Assembly (NCBI RefSeq): GCF_000247475.1
Contig: NZ_AHZC01000255.1
Coordinates: forward strand, 1 to 41,491
DNA from: Rhizobium sp. PDO1-076
Lineage (GTDB): Bacteria > Pseudomonadota > Alphaproteobacteria > Rhizobiales > Rhizobiaceae
Length of the DNA stretch: 41,491 bases
Direction of reading: 5' to 3'
In this document: positions 1 through 8,661 of the stretch, one piece after another
Position numbering within the stretch: the first letter of the stretch is position 1
Layout of the letters: each line of letters opens with the position of its first letter
Position numbers and translations under genes: made by a program
Notes under the pieces: model-generated
Database searches by the model: none
What the model was told of the DNA's origin: nothing
The model's input: only the letters and a program-made list of their open reading frames with translations

Positions 1-429
1 GAACGCTACACCGGTTGGGCCAGGAACGTCCCGAGCCGCGCCATCGCCCTTCCGGTTACCCTGGTTCTCGTCCTGATCGGCTGGGTCATGTTCCGGGCTG
101 CCAATGTTGGAGACGCCTTCACCGTCTATGGCGGCATGATCGGCCTCAACGGCATCACCCCGAGCATCGAGTTCCTCGCCAATGTCACCCGCGAAAACCT
201 GCTCTTCCTGGTTCTCGCCATCTTCGCGGTCTTTGCCGAGCCGTATTTCAAGAAGCTGACCGATGCGGAGAACGGGATCGAGGCGCATGGCTTCTCGGTT
301 TCTCCGAATGGAACAGCCGTTGCCATTCCCTCGCTCGCCTATCCGATTGCCATGAGCCTGCTGCTGGTCGTGACCGTGGCGCGCCTGTCGGAACAGTCGG
401 TTTCACCCTTCCTCTACTTTCAGTTCTGA
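1..429 (+). CDS. algI: AlgI-like MBOAT polysaccharide O-acetyltransferase, C-terminal part (5' end outside window)
   Basis: The reading frame is open from the first base and ends with TGA at 427-429, so only the last ~142 residues are present. They contain a hydrophobic helix ending GWVMFRA followed by AANVGDAFTVYGGM, the typical C-terminal end of AlgI/DltB-type membrane-bound O-acyltransferases, then further hydrophobic helices. In the family AlgI moves acetyl groups across the inner membrane to periplasmic AlgJ/AlgX. The catalytic His lies upstream and cannot be checked. AlgJ-, AlgX-, AlgF- and AlgL-like genes follow directly, which supports the AlgI reading over other MBOAT proteins. The inner ATG at 88 is not the real start. 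Confidence 0.8.
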   Translation, partial: ERYTGWARNVPSRAIALPVTLVLVLIGWVMFRAANVGDAFTVYGGMIGLNGITPSIEFLANVTRENLLFLVLAIFAVFAEPYFKKLTDAENGIEAHGFSVSPNGTAVAIPSLAYPIAMSLLLVVTVARLSEQSVSPFLYFQF

Positions 430-442
430 CAGGAGATAAGAC

Positions 443-1591
443 ATGGCCAGCATTCGCCAGCACACAGCGACACTGCTTCTTCCGACGGTCTTCTTCGGTT
501 ACGCAATCTATGCCAACTCGACCATGATCTTTGCTGCCGCCGGCAGCGAAGCGGAAGCAGCCCAGGTCAACGACCTGTCGCTCTCCTACGTCATCGACGG
601 TGAAGCCACTCGCGATCTGGACGCGCTCTACAAGAGTGAACTGCCGCACCGCGATGCCGCTGTCGGCGTCATCGGCAACGCCCGCTATGCCCTGCTCGGC
701 TCCGGTCGTAAAGGTGTGATCGTTGGTGACGACGGCTGGTTTTTCACCGGCGAGGAATTCAAGCGCGTCAAACCGACGGAAATCGAGTCTGCGGTCAGCC
801 AGATTGGCGAGGTCCGCAAGAAACTGGCCGACGCGGGTATCGAACTGGTCATGGTGCCGCTGCCGGCCAAGTCCGACATCTACACCGAGCACCTGCCGGA
901 CATGATGCGCAACGACGCAATGATGACAGCCTACGGCGATTTCTCGACCGCTCTCAAGCAGGCCGGCATGACGGTTGTCGATACGCGCACCGCCATGCTC
1001 GCAGCCAAGCCGCATGACGATGTGTTCCTGAAATCCGACACCCACTGGACCCCTGCCGGGGCCAGGGTGACGGCGGAAGCCGTGCAGAAGACGTTCCAGC
1101 AAAGTGGCATCCTGCTCGCATCCGAGCAGGTTACCGCCTCCTGGCAAACACCGGTCGATGTCTGGGGTGACCTGACCAAATACATCACCTCTCCCGACTA
1201 CGCACCGCGCGTCGGCCTGAAGCCGGAAAGTGTTCCGATCTATCGGACCTCGGTTGCCGAGGCCGAAGGCAGCGGTGACATTTTCGGCAATGATGCATCC
1301 GTTCCGGTCATGCTGGTCGGCACCAGCTACAGCGCCAATGAAAACTGGTCCTTCACCGATTTCCTGCGCCAGACGCTGTCCTCCGATGTGGTCAATGTCG
1401 CCAAGGAAGGTCTCGGCCCCGGCGTCCCTATGATGGACCTGCTCGAAGGCCAGGTGCTGGCAGATACGCCACCAAGCGTCATCGTCTGGGAATTTCCCGT
1501 CCGCTACCTCGGCACTGACACACTGTGGACGCGCAAGACGAATGCCGGCAACGGCGGCCATCACGGCCCGGTTGGAGAAGGCAATGTCTAA
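443..1591 (+). CDS. algJ: AlgJ-like periplasmic SGNH-type O-acetyltransferase
   Basis: 382 residues. An N-terminal hydrophobic stretch (about residues 9-33) serves as signal or membrane anchor. The family signature GDDGWFFTGEE follows near residue 95. The catalytic elements of the AlgJ/AlgX fold are visible: D199-T-H201-W (the DxHW motif) and G293-T-S-Y-S with S295 as probable nucleophile. Such proteins transfer acetyl groups, delivered by AlgI, to an exopolysaccharide in the periplasm. It starts 13 bp after the algI stop, with GGAGATAAG just before the ATG, and its end overlaps the next gene by 8 bp. AlgJ is preferred over AlgX because it lacks an obvious C-terminal carbohydrate-binding extension and follows algI, but the two families are homologous. 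Confidence 0.8.
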   Translation: MASIRQHTATLLLPTVFFGYAIYANSTMIFAAAGSEAEAAQVNDLSLSYVIDGEATRDLDALYKSELPHRDAAVGVIGNARYALLGSGRKGVIVGDDGWFFTGEEFKRVKPTEIESAVSQIGEVRKKLADAGIELVMVPLPAKSDIYTEHLPDMMRNDAMMTAYGDFSTALKQAGMTVVDTRTAMLAAKPHDDVFLKSDTHWTPAGARVTAEAVQKTFQQSGILLASEQVTASWQTPVDVWGDLTKYITSPDYAPRVGLKPESVPIYRTSVAEAEGSGDIFGNDASVPVMLVGTSYSANENWSFTDFLRQTLSSDVVNVAKEGLGPGVPMMDLLEGQVLADTPPSVIVWEFPVRYLGTDTLWTRKTNAGNGGHHGPVGEGNV

Positions 1592-2357
1592 GCGTTTGTA
1601 TCCGCTCGCCATTCTCGCTGTCTGTGTCGGTACGCTCGCCGCCCAACCGAGTGCGGCTCGCGTCAAGCCGTTCTTCCCTCGCCCGAAGGCGGAGGAGCCA
1701 GCACCGCCCCCCAGACCCGCACCAACGGGACCGGCTGCAAAGCTGCCCCTGGAATTGCAGGCGGTCCGCAAGGATCTGCTCGCCGGCAAGCGCGTCAGCT
1801 ACCGGCAACTGCAGGCTCTCGCCGATGCCGGTGACGGCATCGGGGCGTTCCGGCTTGCCGAGAGGATCGTCAAGGATGGTGATCCCAAATTCACGACAGA
1901 TGCCCTGCATTATTTCACCATCGCCGTCTCCGAAGGGCGCGGCCATGCGGTGCGACACATGCTGGATCTGTTGACAGATACGCAGGCAGAGTTCCGGCCA
2001 GCGCATCTGAAAAGCGCGGAAATCGCGTTGCGAGCCCAGGCCAAGAAGGGCAACGAGAAGGCCGTGGATGGCCTGATACGTTTCTACAGCGAAGGTCGCC
2101 CCTTCGGTGACAGGCGCGGCGAGCTTGAAACACTGCTCGCCTCCGGCACCAGCAAGAAGAACGGCGATACAGCGTTCAAGCTGGCGGTCATGCTGCTTTC
2201 CGGGCAGGGCCGTACTCCCGAACAGACCGCTCAGGCAAGCCGCTATCTTGTCATTGCGCAGCAGACCGGCAGCATCGGCGTCAAGGCTGCCGCCGGCAAC
2301 ATAATGGCGATGCTGAAGAACCCACCCTCGGAAGAACACGCGGAGGTACAACCATGA
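1584..2357 (+). CDS. Secreted Sel1/TPR-like protein, possibly a short AlgK-type scaffold
   Basis: 257 residues if started at ATG 1584, which has GGAGAAGG just upstream. A longer frame opens at 1542 but would put unrelated residues before an otherwise normal signal peptide (MSKRLYPLAILAVCVG...). After the signal comes a Pro-rich linker (PAPPPRPAPTGP), then helical repeats of the Sel1 kind, for example ALADAGDGIGAFRLAERIV and later blocks with the same A-x-x-G spacing. Sel1-type repeats are the fold of AlgK, the lipoprotein that supports alginate export. No lipobox Cys is evident here, so an AlgK role is inference from position. It overlaps algJ by 8 bp and the next gene by 4 bp (ATGA), so translation is probably coupled. 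Confidence 0.6.
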   Translation: MSKRLYPLAILAVCVGTLAAQPSAARVKPFFPRPKAEEPAPPPRPAPTGPAAKLPLELQAVRKDLLAGKRVSYRQLQALADAGDGIGAFRLAERIVKDGDPKFTTDALHYFTIAVSEGRGHAVRHMLDLLTDTQAEFRPAHLKSAEIALRAQAKKGNEKAVDGLIRFYSEGRPFGDRRGELETLLASGTSKKNGDTAFKLAVMLLSGQGRTPEQTAQASRYLVIAQQTGSIGVKAAAGNIMAMLKNPPSEEHAEVQP

Positions 2358-3718
2358 CCACCACACGTAGATACGGCTATCTGGCTGGCGTGCTCGCCGC
2401 AGTCACTCTTTGCAGTAGCTCGGCGGCATGGGCGCAGGCCGATGCGGATCCGTCATCCTCCTACGGTTGCCGCAATCTGGAGGAAATTTCGGAACTGCAG
2501 ATGATCGAAGGCAAGGACGGCATGTTCTTCCGTATTCTGGCGGATCTTCGCCTTCAACATGCTTTCACCGACCAGACCGCCGACAATCTCGCGGCCATGT
2601 CCAAGGCGCTGGAACAGAAGGGGACGACACTGATCTATGTGCCGCTGCCGACGAAATCCCAGGTCCTTCCGGAACTCGTCCCGGCACGGGCTTCGCTCTA
2701 TGGCTTTGACGCCGATATCGCAATGCAGATCTACAGCGATGTCATTCGCCGCCTGAGTGACAGAGATGTTGCGGCGGTCGATATCGCGTCACCCATGCGC
2801 GAGGACAACATCAACGGCTTCGGCGAACACTCGTTCTTCCAGTCGGACTTCCACTGGACGGCCCATGGTGCAAGCGTTGCCGCGAAAGCGATCGCCGAAC
2901 GCATGAAGCAATTGCCTGCCTATGCCGATGTGACGCCGGTGCCGTTCAACATGGAAGAGGTCAAGCCGGACCCCGAGTATTCGAGCATGCGCGAGCTTCT
3001 GCAGAAGCACTGCACTTCGAATGTCCCGACTGTCACCGCTCATGCCTACCGCGCGGTGCGCAACGAAGAAGCCGCCACCGACGGCGCCTCGGTAGACATT
3101 TTTGGTGGAGGTGACGAAGCCACAGTTGCACTGATCGGAACCAGTTACTCCGACAAGCCGATCAGCAACTTTTCCGGCTACCTCGAACACTGGGCCCAAA
3201 TTCCCATCGACAACTATTCGATCTCGGGCGGAAACCAGTTCGGCTCGATCCTGTCCTACATCACGTCGCGAGAGTTCCAGGAGCAACGTCCACGCTTCCT
3301 GATCTGGGAGAACCCCATCTACAACAATCTCGGTCAGTTTGGTGCAGCACCCTGGAAGGAAATCATCGCCGCGTCACTGGGCGAATGCAGCCCGCCGCTG
3401 ACGACAGCTTCCGTCGACGGAAAAACCGTTGAAGCGGATCTCACACAAGTCAATTTGAGCGGCAACGATGTCCTGTTGGCCGACATCGGCTCCGACAGCA
3501 GCCGCAGCGTTACCTTCAAATTCACAGGCGCGGATGGCCAGATACGCACCCGTGCCATGGATCGCGGCGACCGTCTGCGCACGACTGGTCGCTACTACTT
3601 CTCGCTGGGCGGCTTTCCTGCGGGATCGTTCAGCAAGGTCGCCGTCTCGTTCGATGCTCCTGTCGGCGAAGACACCTCCCTCTCTGTCTGCAAGACGAAA
3701 CTCGGAGAAGAGTCATGA
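2354..3718 (+). CDS. algX: AlgX-like periplasmic polysaccharide O-acetyltransferase
   Basis: 454 residues with a cleavable signal peptide (AVTLCSSSAAWAQA). The SGNH-like domain carries D165-F-H167-W and G262-T-S-Y-S with S264 as probable nucleophile, matching the AlgX/AlgJ catalytic pattern. Roughly residues 350-454 form a beta-rich tail (for example RSVTFKFTGADG) that occupies the place of the AlgX carbohydrate-binding module. AlgX performs the terminal acetylation of alginate and links the export complex. The start overlaps the previous stop as ATGA, and the end overlaps the next gene the same way. A function on alginate itself cannot be asserted, because the polymerase genes are outside the window. 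Confidence 0.8.
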   Translation: MTTTRRYGYLAGVLAAVTLCSSSAAWAQADADPSSSYGCRNLEEISELQMIEGKDGMFFRILADLRLQHAFTDQTADNLAAMSKALEQKGTTLIYVPLPTKSQVLPELVPARASLYGFDADIAMQIYSDVIRRLSDRDVAAVDIASPMREDNINGFGEHSFFQSDFHWTAHGASVAAKAIAERMKQLPAYADVTPVPFNMEEVKPDPEYSSMRELLQKHCTSNVPTVTAHAYRAVRNEEAATDGASVDIFGGGDEATVALIGTSYSDKPISNFSGYLEHWAQIPIDNYSISGGNQFGSILSYITSREFQEQRPRFLIWENPIYNNLGQFGAAPWKEIIAASLGECSPPLTTASVDGKTVEADLTQVNLSGNDVLLADIGSDSSRSVTFKFTGADGQIRTRAMDRGDRLRTTGRYYFSLGGFPAGSFSKVAVSFDAPVGEDTSLSVCKTKLGEES

Positions 3719-4350
3719 TGACGAAAACCCACTTCAACCTCGCTTTGGTATCGATGGCCGCAACCCTCGCTTTCGCTCTGCCTTCCCTGGCCGACGATGG
3801 TGGTCTGTATGAAAAGCCGATCGACCCGAATTCGGCCTTTGTCAGGGTCATCGCACCCGGCTCATCGATTGCCTCGGTCAAGAACAGTTCGTTCAGCCAG
3901 CTGAACGACGGCGTCTCACCTTATGTGGCGGTGGCACCCGGCGACATCTCGGTATCATCCAGCTTCCGCCAGGCAAGTGTCGAAGCGGCAGCCGGAAAAT
4001 TCTATTCGGCCGTCATCACTCAGGATGGTGTGGTCACGGTCGAAGACGACATGACGAAAAATCCTTCCAAGGCGACGTTGACCCTCTACAATCTGACGGA
4101 AAAAGCGGCACTCGATCTCTTCGTTCCACAGGCCGGATCCGACGCTGTCTCGGATGTCGACAGTGGCGCATCGAAGTCAGTTGCCCTTCGAGCCCCGCTG
4201 AAAGTCGATCTTGTGGTCCGCGATGGCGAAAAGGAAATCGCCAAGATCGACGCGGTCGAATTCAAGCGGCTTGCCGGTGTCACCATTGTGGTGACCGGCA
4301 CGGGCGACGATGTCACCGCGGTCGCGGTTCCCAGCACCATTGCGCGTTAA
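3715..4350 (+). CDS. algF: AlgF-like periplasmic acetylation protein
   Basis: 211 residues. A signal peptide ends at SLADD and is followed by GGLYEKP...SAFVRVIAPG, closely matching the start of mature AlgF (GGLYG...SAFVRV). A late block (VTIVVTGTGDD) corresponds to the AlgF C-terminal VLYVTGSG stretch. AlgF is an adaptor needed for alginate O-acetylation and interacts with AlgJ/AlgX; it has no known catalytic activity. The start overlaps the algX-like stop by 4 bp (ATGA). With AlgI, AlgJ and AlgX on the same strand this completes an acetylation set. Confidence 0.78.
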   Translation: MMTKTHFNLALVSMAATLAFALPSLADDGGLYEKPIDPNSAFVRVIAPGSSIASVKNSSFSQLNDGVSPYVAVAPGDISVSSSFRQASVEAAAGKFYSAVITQDGVVTVEDDMTKNPSKATLTLYNLTEKAALDLFVPQAGSDAVSDVDSGASKSVALRAPLKVDLVVRDGEKEIAKIDAVEFKRLAGVTIVVTGTGDDVTAVAVPSTIAR

Positions 4351-4377
4351 TTCCTGAAATAGGTCCGGAGGTTTATC

Positions 4378-7125
4378 ATGACGATTGGAAAACTGGTTAA
4401 ATCGCTGCTCATGGCAGGTGTGATGACGGTTGCCACCGGAACTCCGGGAAGAAGCGAGCCGATCGATGTCCGGTTTTTGCCGCCGGACATCGACGTCCCT
4501 AAATCGGCAGTCTGCACGCCGCGCATCCGCGACGAAGACATGATTGCCGACTGGACGGCATGGGACCGCAAATCGCTGCCCAAGCGTGAAACCTACTCAA
4601 TCACCCGCGACATGAACCGTTTGCGCGATATCGATGCAGGGCGTTTCGAGCCGATCCTCACCCGCATGCAGCAGCTTTTGCCGAGCATCAAGCCGGATTA
4701 CAGCGAGAAGGATGCGTTGTTCGACACGGTCAAGCTGATGCTGGCCATGGGCGAAGGTGAAAAAGTCCGTGGCCAAGGGCTGGTCAAGAAGCTTCTGGAA
4801 AACAAGGAGCATCCTGCCGGATCGCTGAACACCCTTGCCGACTACCTGATCGACGGCAAAGGCATCGAAACCGATCGGACCAGCGGCCTCGAACTCAAGG
4901 TCCAGGCTGCCTATGGCGGAAATGCGGACGCCATCCTTGACCTCGCCCGCATGAGCAAGAACGGCGAAAAGATCGCCAAATGGGAAATCGAACCGGAACT
5001 GGCGGTCAACATGGCCTTCGGTTCGCTGGTCGGCGTTCTCGACGAAGGCATTTGCGACCGTATCGGCCGCGTCGCACGCGAATATGATGGTGGCGAGATC
5101 GTTACGAACGATCCGAATGTCAGCCTTGCCTGGTACAGGTTTGCCGCCGACCTCGGCGATACGTCCGCCGCCTGGGAAGTTGCCGAGTACAACCTTCTCA
5201 GCGAAAAAATCGTCAAGGACAACGATGTCCTGGTCAAATATCTGACGATGGCAGCAGACGGCGGCAACATGGCCGCGATTCTGGAACTCGGCCGCCTCTA
5301 TGCAGAAGGTGCTATCGTCGAACGGGATCGTGAAAAAGCACTCTACTACTATACCATCGCGGAAAAATCCGGGAACCAGGCGGGACTGGTGAAGCAAGCC
5401 CAGCTCTACGAGCAGACAAAGGATACCTCTCCGGCAGACGCAGCGGCTTACGAGACCACGCTCCGCCAGCTCATTGAACGAGCCGACCCGCCACCCTGGG
5501 CGTTCACTCGTCTTGCACGTCTGGTCCAGAACCGGGAGGGCCTCTGGCAATCGGCAGAAAAGGCCAAACCCTTGCTGGAAGAAGCGGTAAAGCGCGGCGA
5601 CATCGAAGGCGGCATTGATCTCGCCGAGCTTCTCGTGCGCGAAAGCCCGAATGCCGCCACCCTTGCCCGCTCGACCGATCTTCTCAGCCAGGCAATCCAA
5701 GGCAATGGCGAAATCAATGCCATTGCCAAACTCCAACGCATCTACCTCTGCATCGATCCCAAGGGTCCCGATCTGCAGGCCGCTGCCTACTGGTCGGATA
5801 TTGAAGCCGGCGCGGGCAACAAGACCCTCAATCTCAAAGCCGATCAGATAGACCAGCTTCCGCAGCTTAAGGATCCGCTGGTGATCGCGGCGATCCAAAC
5901 CCAGGCGCTTTACGGCCGCGCCAGCGCGCTTGCCCTGTATCAGCGCTATCTGAAAAGCGCCGGTTACTCAGATCAGGTGCTGAAATTCTGGGAACAGCGA
6001 GCCGAGGTCCGTCGTGGCGCAACAGTTGAAGCCGTCCTGCTTGATTTCAAACAGAACGTCGAGAAAGGTCGGATGACAGAAGCCAAGCAGAGTATACGGC
6101 TGACCAGCGAAGCGATGAGCGTCGATGCCGGTCTGAGCTTTGCACGCTTCCTTATCGAAAACTACGCCAGCGACCGCGACAGTGTGCAACTTGCCAAGGA
6201 GATACTGAAGCCATTGGCGGCTGGCGGTTACGGCCGTGCCGTTCGGCTTCTGGAGGAACTGGATGGCGAAGGCCTCAACCCACTTTCCTCAACCGTCAGC
6301 TACTACGGCGACGTGATGAAACAGAAGGGCGACATGGCCGCCCAGTTGCTGCTTGCCGAGAATGCCGAAGACAACGCGACGCGTGAGCTCTTCTATCAGC
6401 GTGCCATCGGCTCGCAACGCTGCGACTACGATGACTCGATGTCACTCGCCGAATTCGCCATGCGCCACAACCGCGAAGATGCCAAGCGCTGGTTGGCAAT
6501 CGCATCCCATATCGCGACCGACGACGCCTGGCGCAAGGTCAAGATCGCCGACATGTACATGGAACTCGACACACCGGACACCAACAAGACAGCGCTCGAC
6601 CTTTACGCCGAGGCACGCAGCGGCGGCGAACCGGCTGCCTTCTACCGTCTGGTGAAATACTATGCCAACAATGCCGGTGACGCTTACGATCCGAAGGCGG
6701 CAAGTGACATCTTCGTTGATCTCGTTCAGCGCTCCGACCTCAACAGCATGCCCGAAAAACTCCTCATGCTGGCCAACATGAAGCCTGAAATCAGGCGTCA
6801 AGTAAGCCTCAGGATCAATGTCAGGGATCTTTATCAGCGTTCTGCCGACACCGGCCAGCCGGTGGCCATGCGCGAACTGGGCAAGCTCCTGCGCAATGAT
6901 CCGAAGGAAAGTCGGGCAATTATCGATGCATTTGCCTGGCTGAAGAAGGCGGCAGAAGCGGGCGATGCCGAAGCCATGTATCTGCTGTCGCAATCTTATG
7001 CATTCGGCACAGGAACCAAGCCCGCGCTTGATGCCGCTCAATACTGGATGGCGAAGTCGGCCGAGGCTGGCTATCCCGAAGCCGCCCATGTCTTGATGCT
7101 GACCAAAGCTGGAACGGAGGGCTGA
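4378..7125 (+). CDS. Large secreted Sel1-repeat protein in the alginate-type cluster (AlgK-like role?)
   Basis: 915 residues, with a short hydrophobic signal (LLMAGVMTVATGTPGRSEP) and a good ribosome site (TCCGGAGG) before ATG 4378. Most of the protein is tandem helical repeats of the Sel1 family, about 36 residues each. Clear examples are WYRFAADLGDTSAAWEVAEY, AILELGRLYAEGAIV..., and the last two (LKKAAEAGDAEAMYLLSQSY; WMAKSAEAGYPEAAHVL). In alginate clusters the Sel1 protein AlgK (about 450 residues) scaffolds export in the periplasm. This one is about twice as long and has no visible lipobox, so it may be a divergent periplasmic scaffold. It follows algF by 27 bp and precedes the lyase-like gene by 4 bp. 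Confidence 0.72.
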   Translation: MTIGKLVKSLLMAGVMTVATGTPGRSEPIDVRFLPPDIDVPKSAVCTPRIRDEDMIADWTAWDRKSLPKRETYSITRDMNRLRDIDAGRFEPILTRMQQLLPSIKPDYSEKDALFDTVKLMLAMGEGEKVRGQGLVKKLLENKEHPAGSLNTLADYLIDGKGIETDRTSGLELKVQAAYGGNADAILDLARMSKNGEKIAKWEIEPELAVNMAFGSLVGVLDEGICDRIGRVAREYDGGEIVTNDPNVSLAWYRFAADLGDTSAAWEVAEYNLLSEKIVKDNDVLVKYLTMAADGGNMAAILELGRLYAEGAIVERDREKALYYYTIAEKSGNQAGLVKQAQLYEQTKDTSPADAAAYETTLRQLIERADPPPWAFTRLARLVQNREGLWQSAEKAKPLLEEAVKRGDIEGGIDLAELLVRESPNAATLARSTDLLSQAIQGNGEINAIAKLQRIYLCIDPKGPDLQAAAYWSDIEAGAGNKTLNLKADQIDQLPQLKDPLVIAAIQTQALYGRASALALYQRYLKSAGYSDQVLKFWEQRAEVRRGATVEAVLLDFKQNVEKGRMTEAKQSIRLTSEAMSVDAGLSFARFLIENYASDRDSVQLAKEILKPLAAGGYGRAVRLLEELDGEGLNPLSSTVSYYGDVMKQKGDMAAQLLLAENAEDNATRELFYQRAIGSQRCDYDDSMSLAEFAMRHNREDAKRWLAIASHIATDDAWRKVKIADMYMELDTPDTNKTALDLYAEARSGGEPAAFYRLVKYYANNAGDAYDPKAASDIFVDLVQRSDLNSMPEKLLMLANMKPEIRRQVSLRINVRDLYQRSADTGQPVAMRELGKLLRNDPKESRAIIDAFAWLKKAAEAGDAEAMYLLSQSYAFGTGTKPALDAAQYWMAKSAEAGYPEAAHVLMLTKAGTEG

Positions 7126-7129
7126 GCCT

Positions 7130-8218
7130 TTGACCGATTTCACCACTTCACGGAAATGCGGCGTTACCGCCGTATCACTGCTCGCCCTGGCAGCGCTGGG
7201 TGGCACGGCATCCATTGCGAATGCTGCAGAGGAGACCTGCTTCTCGATTCCCGCCCCCGTGATCAGCCTCGGCTTCGGCAGTCGCTATGAAGCGGACTCC
7301 AAAACCCGATCCGATCTGGACGATGATTCCGACGCGGCCGTGACCAAGGCCTTGAAGCCGATCGATCTATTTATCCAGAACCTGGCCAAGCAGGTGACCA
7401 AGGCCGGCAAGGAAACCGACGCAACCAGCCGTGCCGACTACCAGCGCTGCGTCATAAATGCCGTGTACCAATGGGCCTCGGCCAATGCACTCAGCGACAT
7501 GCAGACGGACAATGCCAAACTCTCCGTTCCTTCGCGTGTCGGCGGCATCGCCATCGCCTATGCAGAAAGCCGTAACCAGGTGAGCGGTGTGGCCGACAGG
7601 CAGCGCGTCATCGAGAAATGGCTGCTGGAACGGGCTCGCGCAACGGTCCACTTCTTCGACAATGATGCAACGAAGGGGGCGGCCCGCAACAACCTGCGCG
7701 CCTGGGCGAGCCTTGCGGTTGGAGAGGTCGGCATCCTCAATGAGGACAAACCGCTGACCGACTGGGCCATTCTCAGCAACCGGACGATGATTACCGATGC
7801 CTCTCCTGATGGCAGCCTGCCTCTTGAGATGAACCGGCAGCAATATGCCCTGCACTACCAGCTGCATGCCATGTCGCCGCTGGTCACGTCGATCGCACGG
7901 CTTTGCTCTGCGGGCTATGGAAAAGGCGGGGCAGACCTGACGAAGCTGGCCACAATGGCACGCTTCTCGATCAATGCCGTCAAGGATCCAACGATTGTTC
8001 AGAAAATCACCGGCGTCAAACAGACGGTCGAGCCTGGCTTGAAGGACAACACATCGTCGCTCGGGTGGCTCGAACCCTATGTCGCGTTGAGCAATGACAA
8101 GAAGATGGAAACCGAGTTCGCCGACCTCCGGCCGCTGTCGAACTCCAAGCTCGGCGGCAATGTCACAGCGTTGTATGGAAACAAGCGAACAAGCTGCGTC
8201 ATAACAGCCATTCGCTGA
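7130..8218 (+). CDS. algL: AlgL-family (PL5) alginate-lyase-like periplasmic protein, catalytic His missing
   Basis: 362 residues from a TTG start at 7130; GGAGG lies 9 bp upstream and no nearer ATG precedes the signal peptide (VTAVSLLALAALGGTASIANA). The C-terminal half follows Pseudomonas AlgL block by block: NNLRAW for NNHSYW, MNRQQYALHYQ for LKRQQRALAYH, LGWLEPYVAL for YAWLEPYCAL, and SNSKLGGNVT for FNSFRLGGEVT. AlgL residues Asn, Arg and Tyr map to N188, R236 and Y243, but the catalytic His is L189. AlgL clears misdirected polymer from the periplasm during alginate export. The substitution suggests altered substrate choice or loss of lyase activity. Alignment is from memory of the family. 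Confidence 0.78.
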   Translation: MTDFTTSRKCGVTAVSLLALAALGGTASIANAAEETCFSIPAPVISLGFGSRYEADSKTRSDLDDDSDAAVTKALKPIDLFIQNLAKQVTKAGKETDATSRADYQRCVINAVYQWASANALSDMQTDNAKLSVPSRVGGIAIAYAESRNQVSGVADRQRVIEKWLLERARATVHFFDNDATKGAARNNLRAWASLAVGEVGILNEDKPLTDWAILSNRTMITDASPDGSLPLEMNRQQYALHYQLHAMSPLVTSIARLCSAGYGKGGADLTKLATMARFSINAVKDPTIVQKITGVKQTVEPGLKDNTSSLGWLEPYVALSNDKKMETEFADLRPLSNSKLGGNVTALYGNKRTSCVITAIR

Positions 8219-8229
8219 AGGAGAACGAC

Positions 8230-8520
8230 TTATTCGGAAACGAGACGGATCTTGTGGCTGATCAGCGGGGCAACCTGCTTGATCGGTTGCGGACCACGGT
8301 CGCTATTCCACTCTCCAACTTCCATGGAGACGAGGGAACGCACGGCATCGAGCGAGAAATCACGACCATGCGTGCCCGCAAGCGCCTCCTGCAGACGGCC
8401 AATCAGATCTTCGGCATCAGTATGAATAGACTGCGTCACCTTCCCGGTTCCTCCGAAAATATCATGCGCCAAAGATGGGTGTTTTTCTAGCGTCCAGAAG
8501 CCAACAATGGCCCTGAACAC
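8230..8520 (-). CDS. Doubtful small ORF, unrecognised
   Basis: 96 codons from a GTG start, with a stop codon directly upstream in frame and no visible Shine-Dalgarno sequence. The C-terminal part (IKQVAPLISHKIRLVSE) reads like real protein and its third codon positions are moderately GC-rich. It could be the decayed end of an older gene. I do not recognise the family. It fills most of the 443-base gap between the lyase-like gene and cheW; the only other thing seen in the gap is a palindrome at 8570-8588. The overlapping plus-strand frame at 8254-8490 looks less protein-like. Confidence 0.25.
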   Translation of the reverse strand: MFRAIVGFWTLEKHPSLAHDIFGGTGKVTQSIHTDAEDLIGRLQEALAGTHGRDFSLDAVRSLVSMEVGEWNSDRGPQPIKQVAPLISHKIRLVSE

Positions 8521-8569
8521 TTAAAAAAGTCGCAATTCTTCGTGGATGGCGCGGGACCGGTGGCAACAT

Positions 8570-8588
8570 GTTTGCCAAAATGGCAAAC
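8570..8588. promoter_or_regulatory. Perfect inverted repeat, operator or weak terminator
   Basis: GTTTGCCA and TGGCAAAC form 8-base arms around AAA. It lies 73 bp beyond the cheW stop and between convergent genes. There is no T-run on either strand after the stem, so a classical intrinsic terminator is not well supported. Confidence 0.35.
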
Positions 8589-8661
8589 AAAATCCAAACA
8601 GCGGCGCGCAATCTCTGCGCACCGCGTCAACCTGGAACAGGTGAAAGTTTAAGGGGGTGGC

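Noticed and set aside
248-1789. 513-residue minus-strand open frame
   Set aside because: Antisense to the algI/algJ-like coding sequence; Arg/Gly/His-rich, no family resemblance, typical high-GC shadow.
4597-5898. 433-residue minus-strand open frame
   Set aside because: Antisense to the large Sel1 protein, whose repeats explain the sequence.
8254-8490. 78-residue plus-strand frame
   Set aside because: No ribosome site and no family resemblance; it opposes another doubtful frame.
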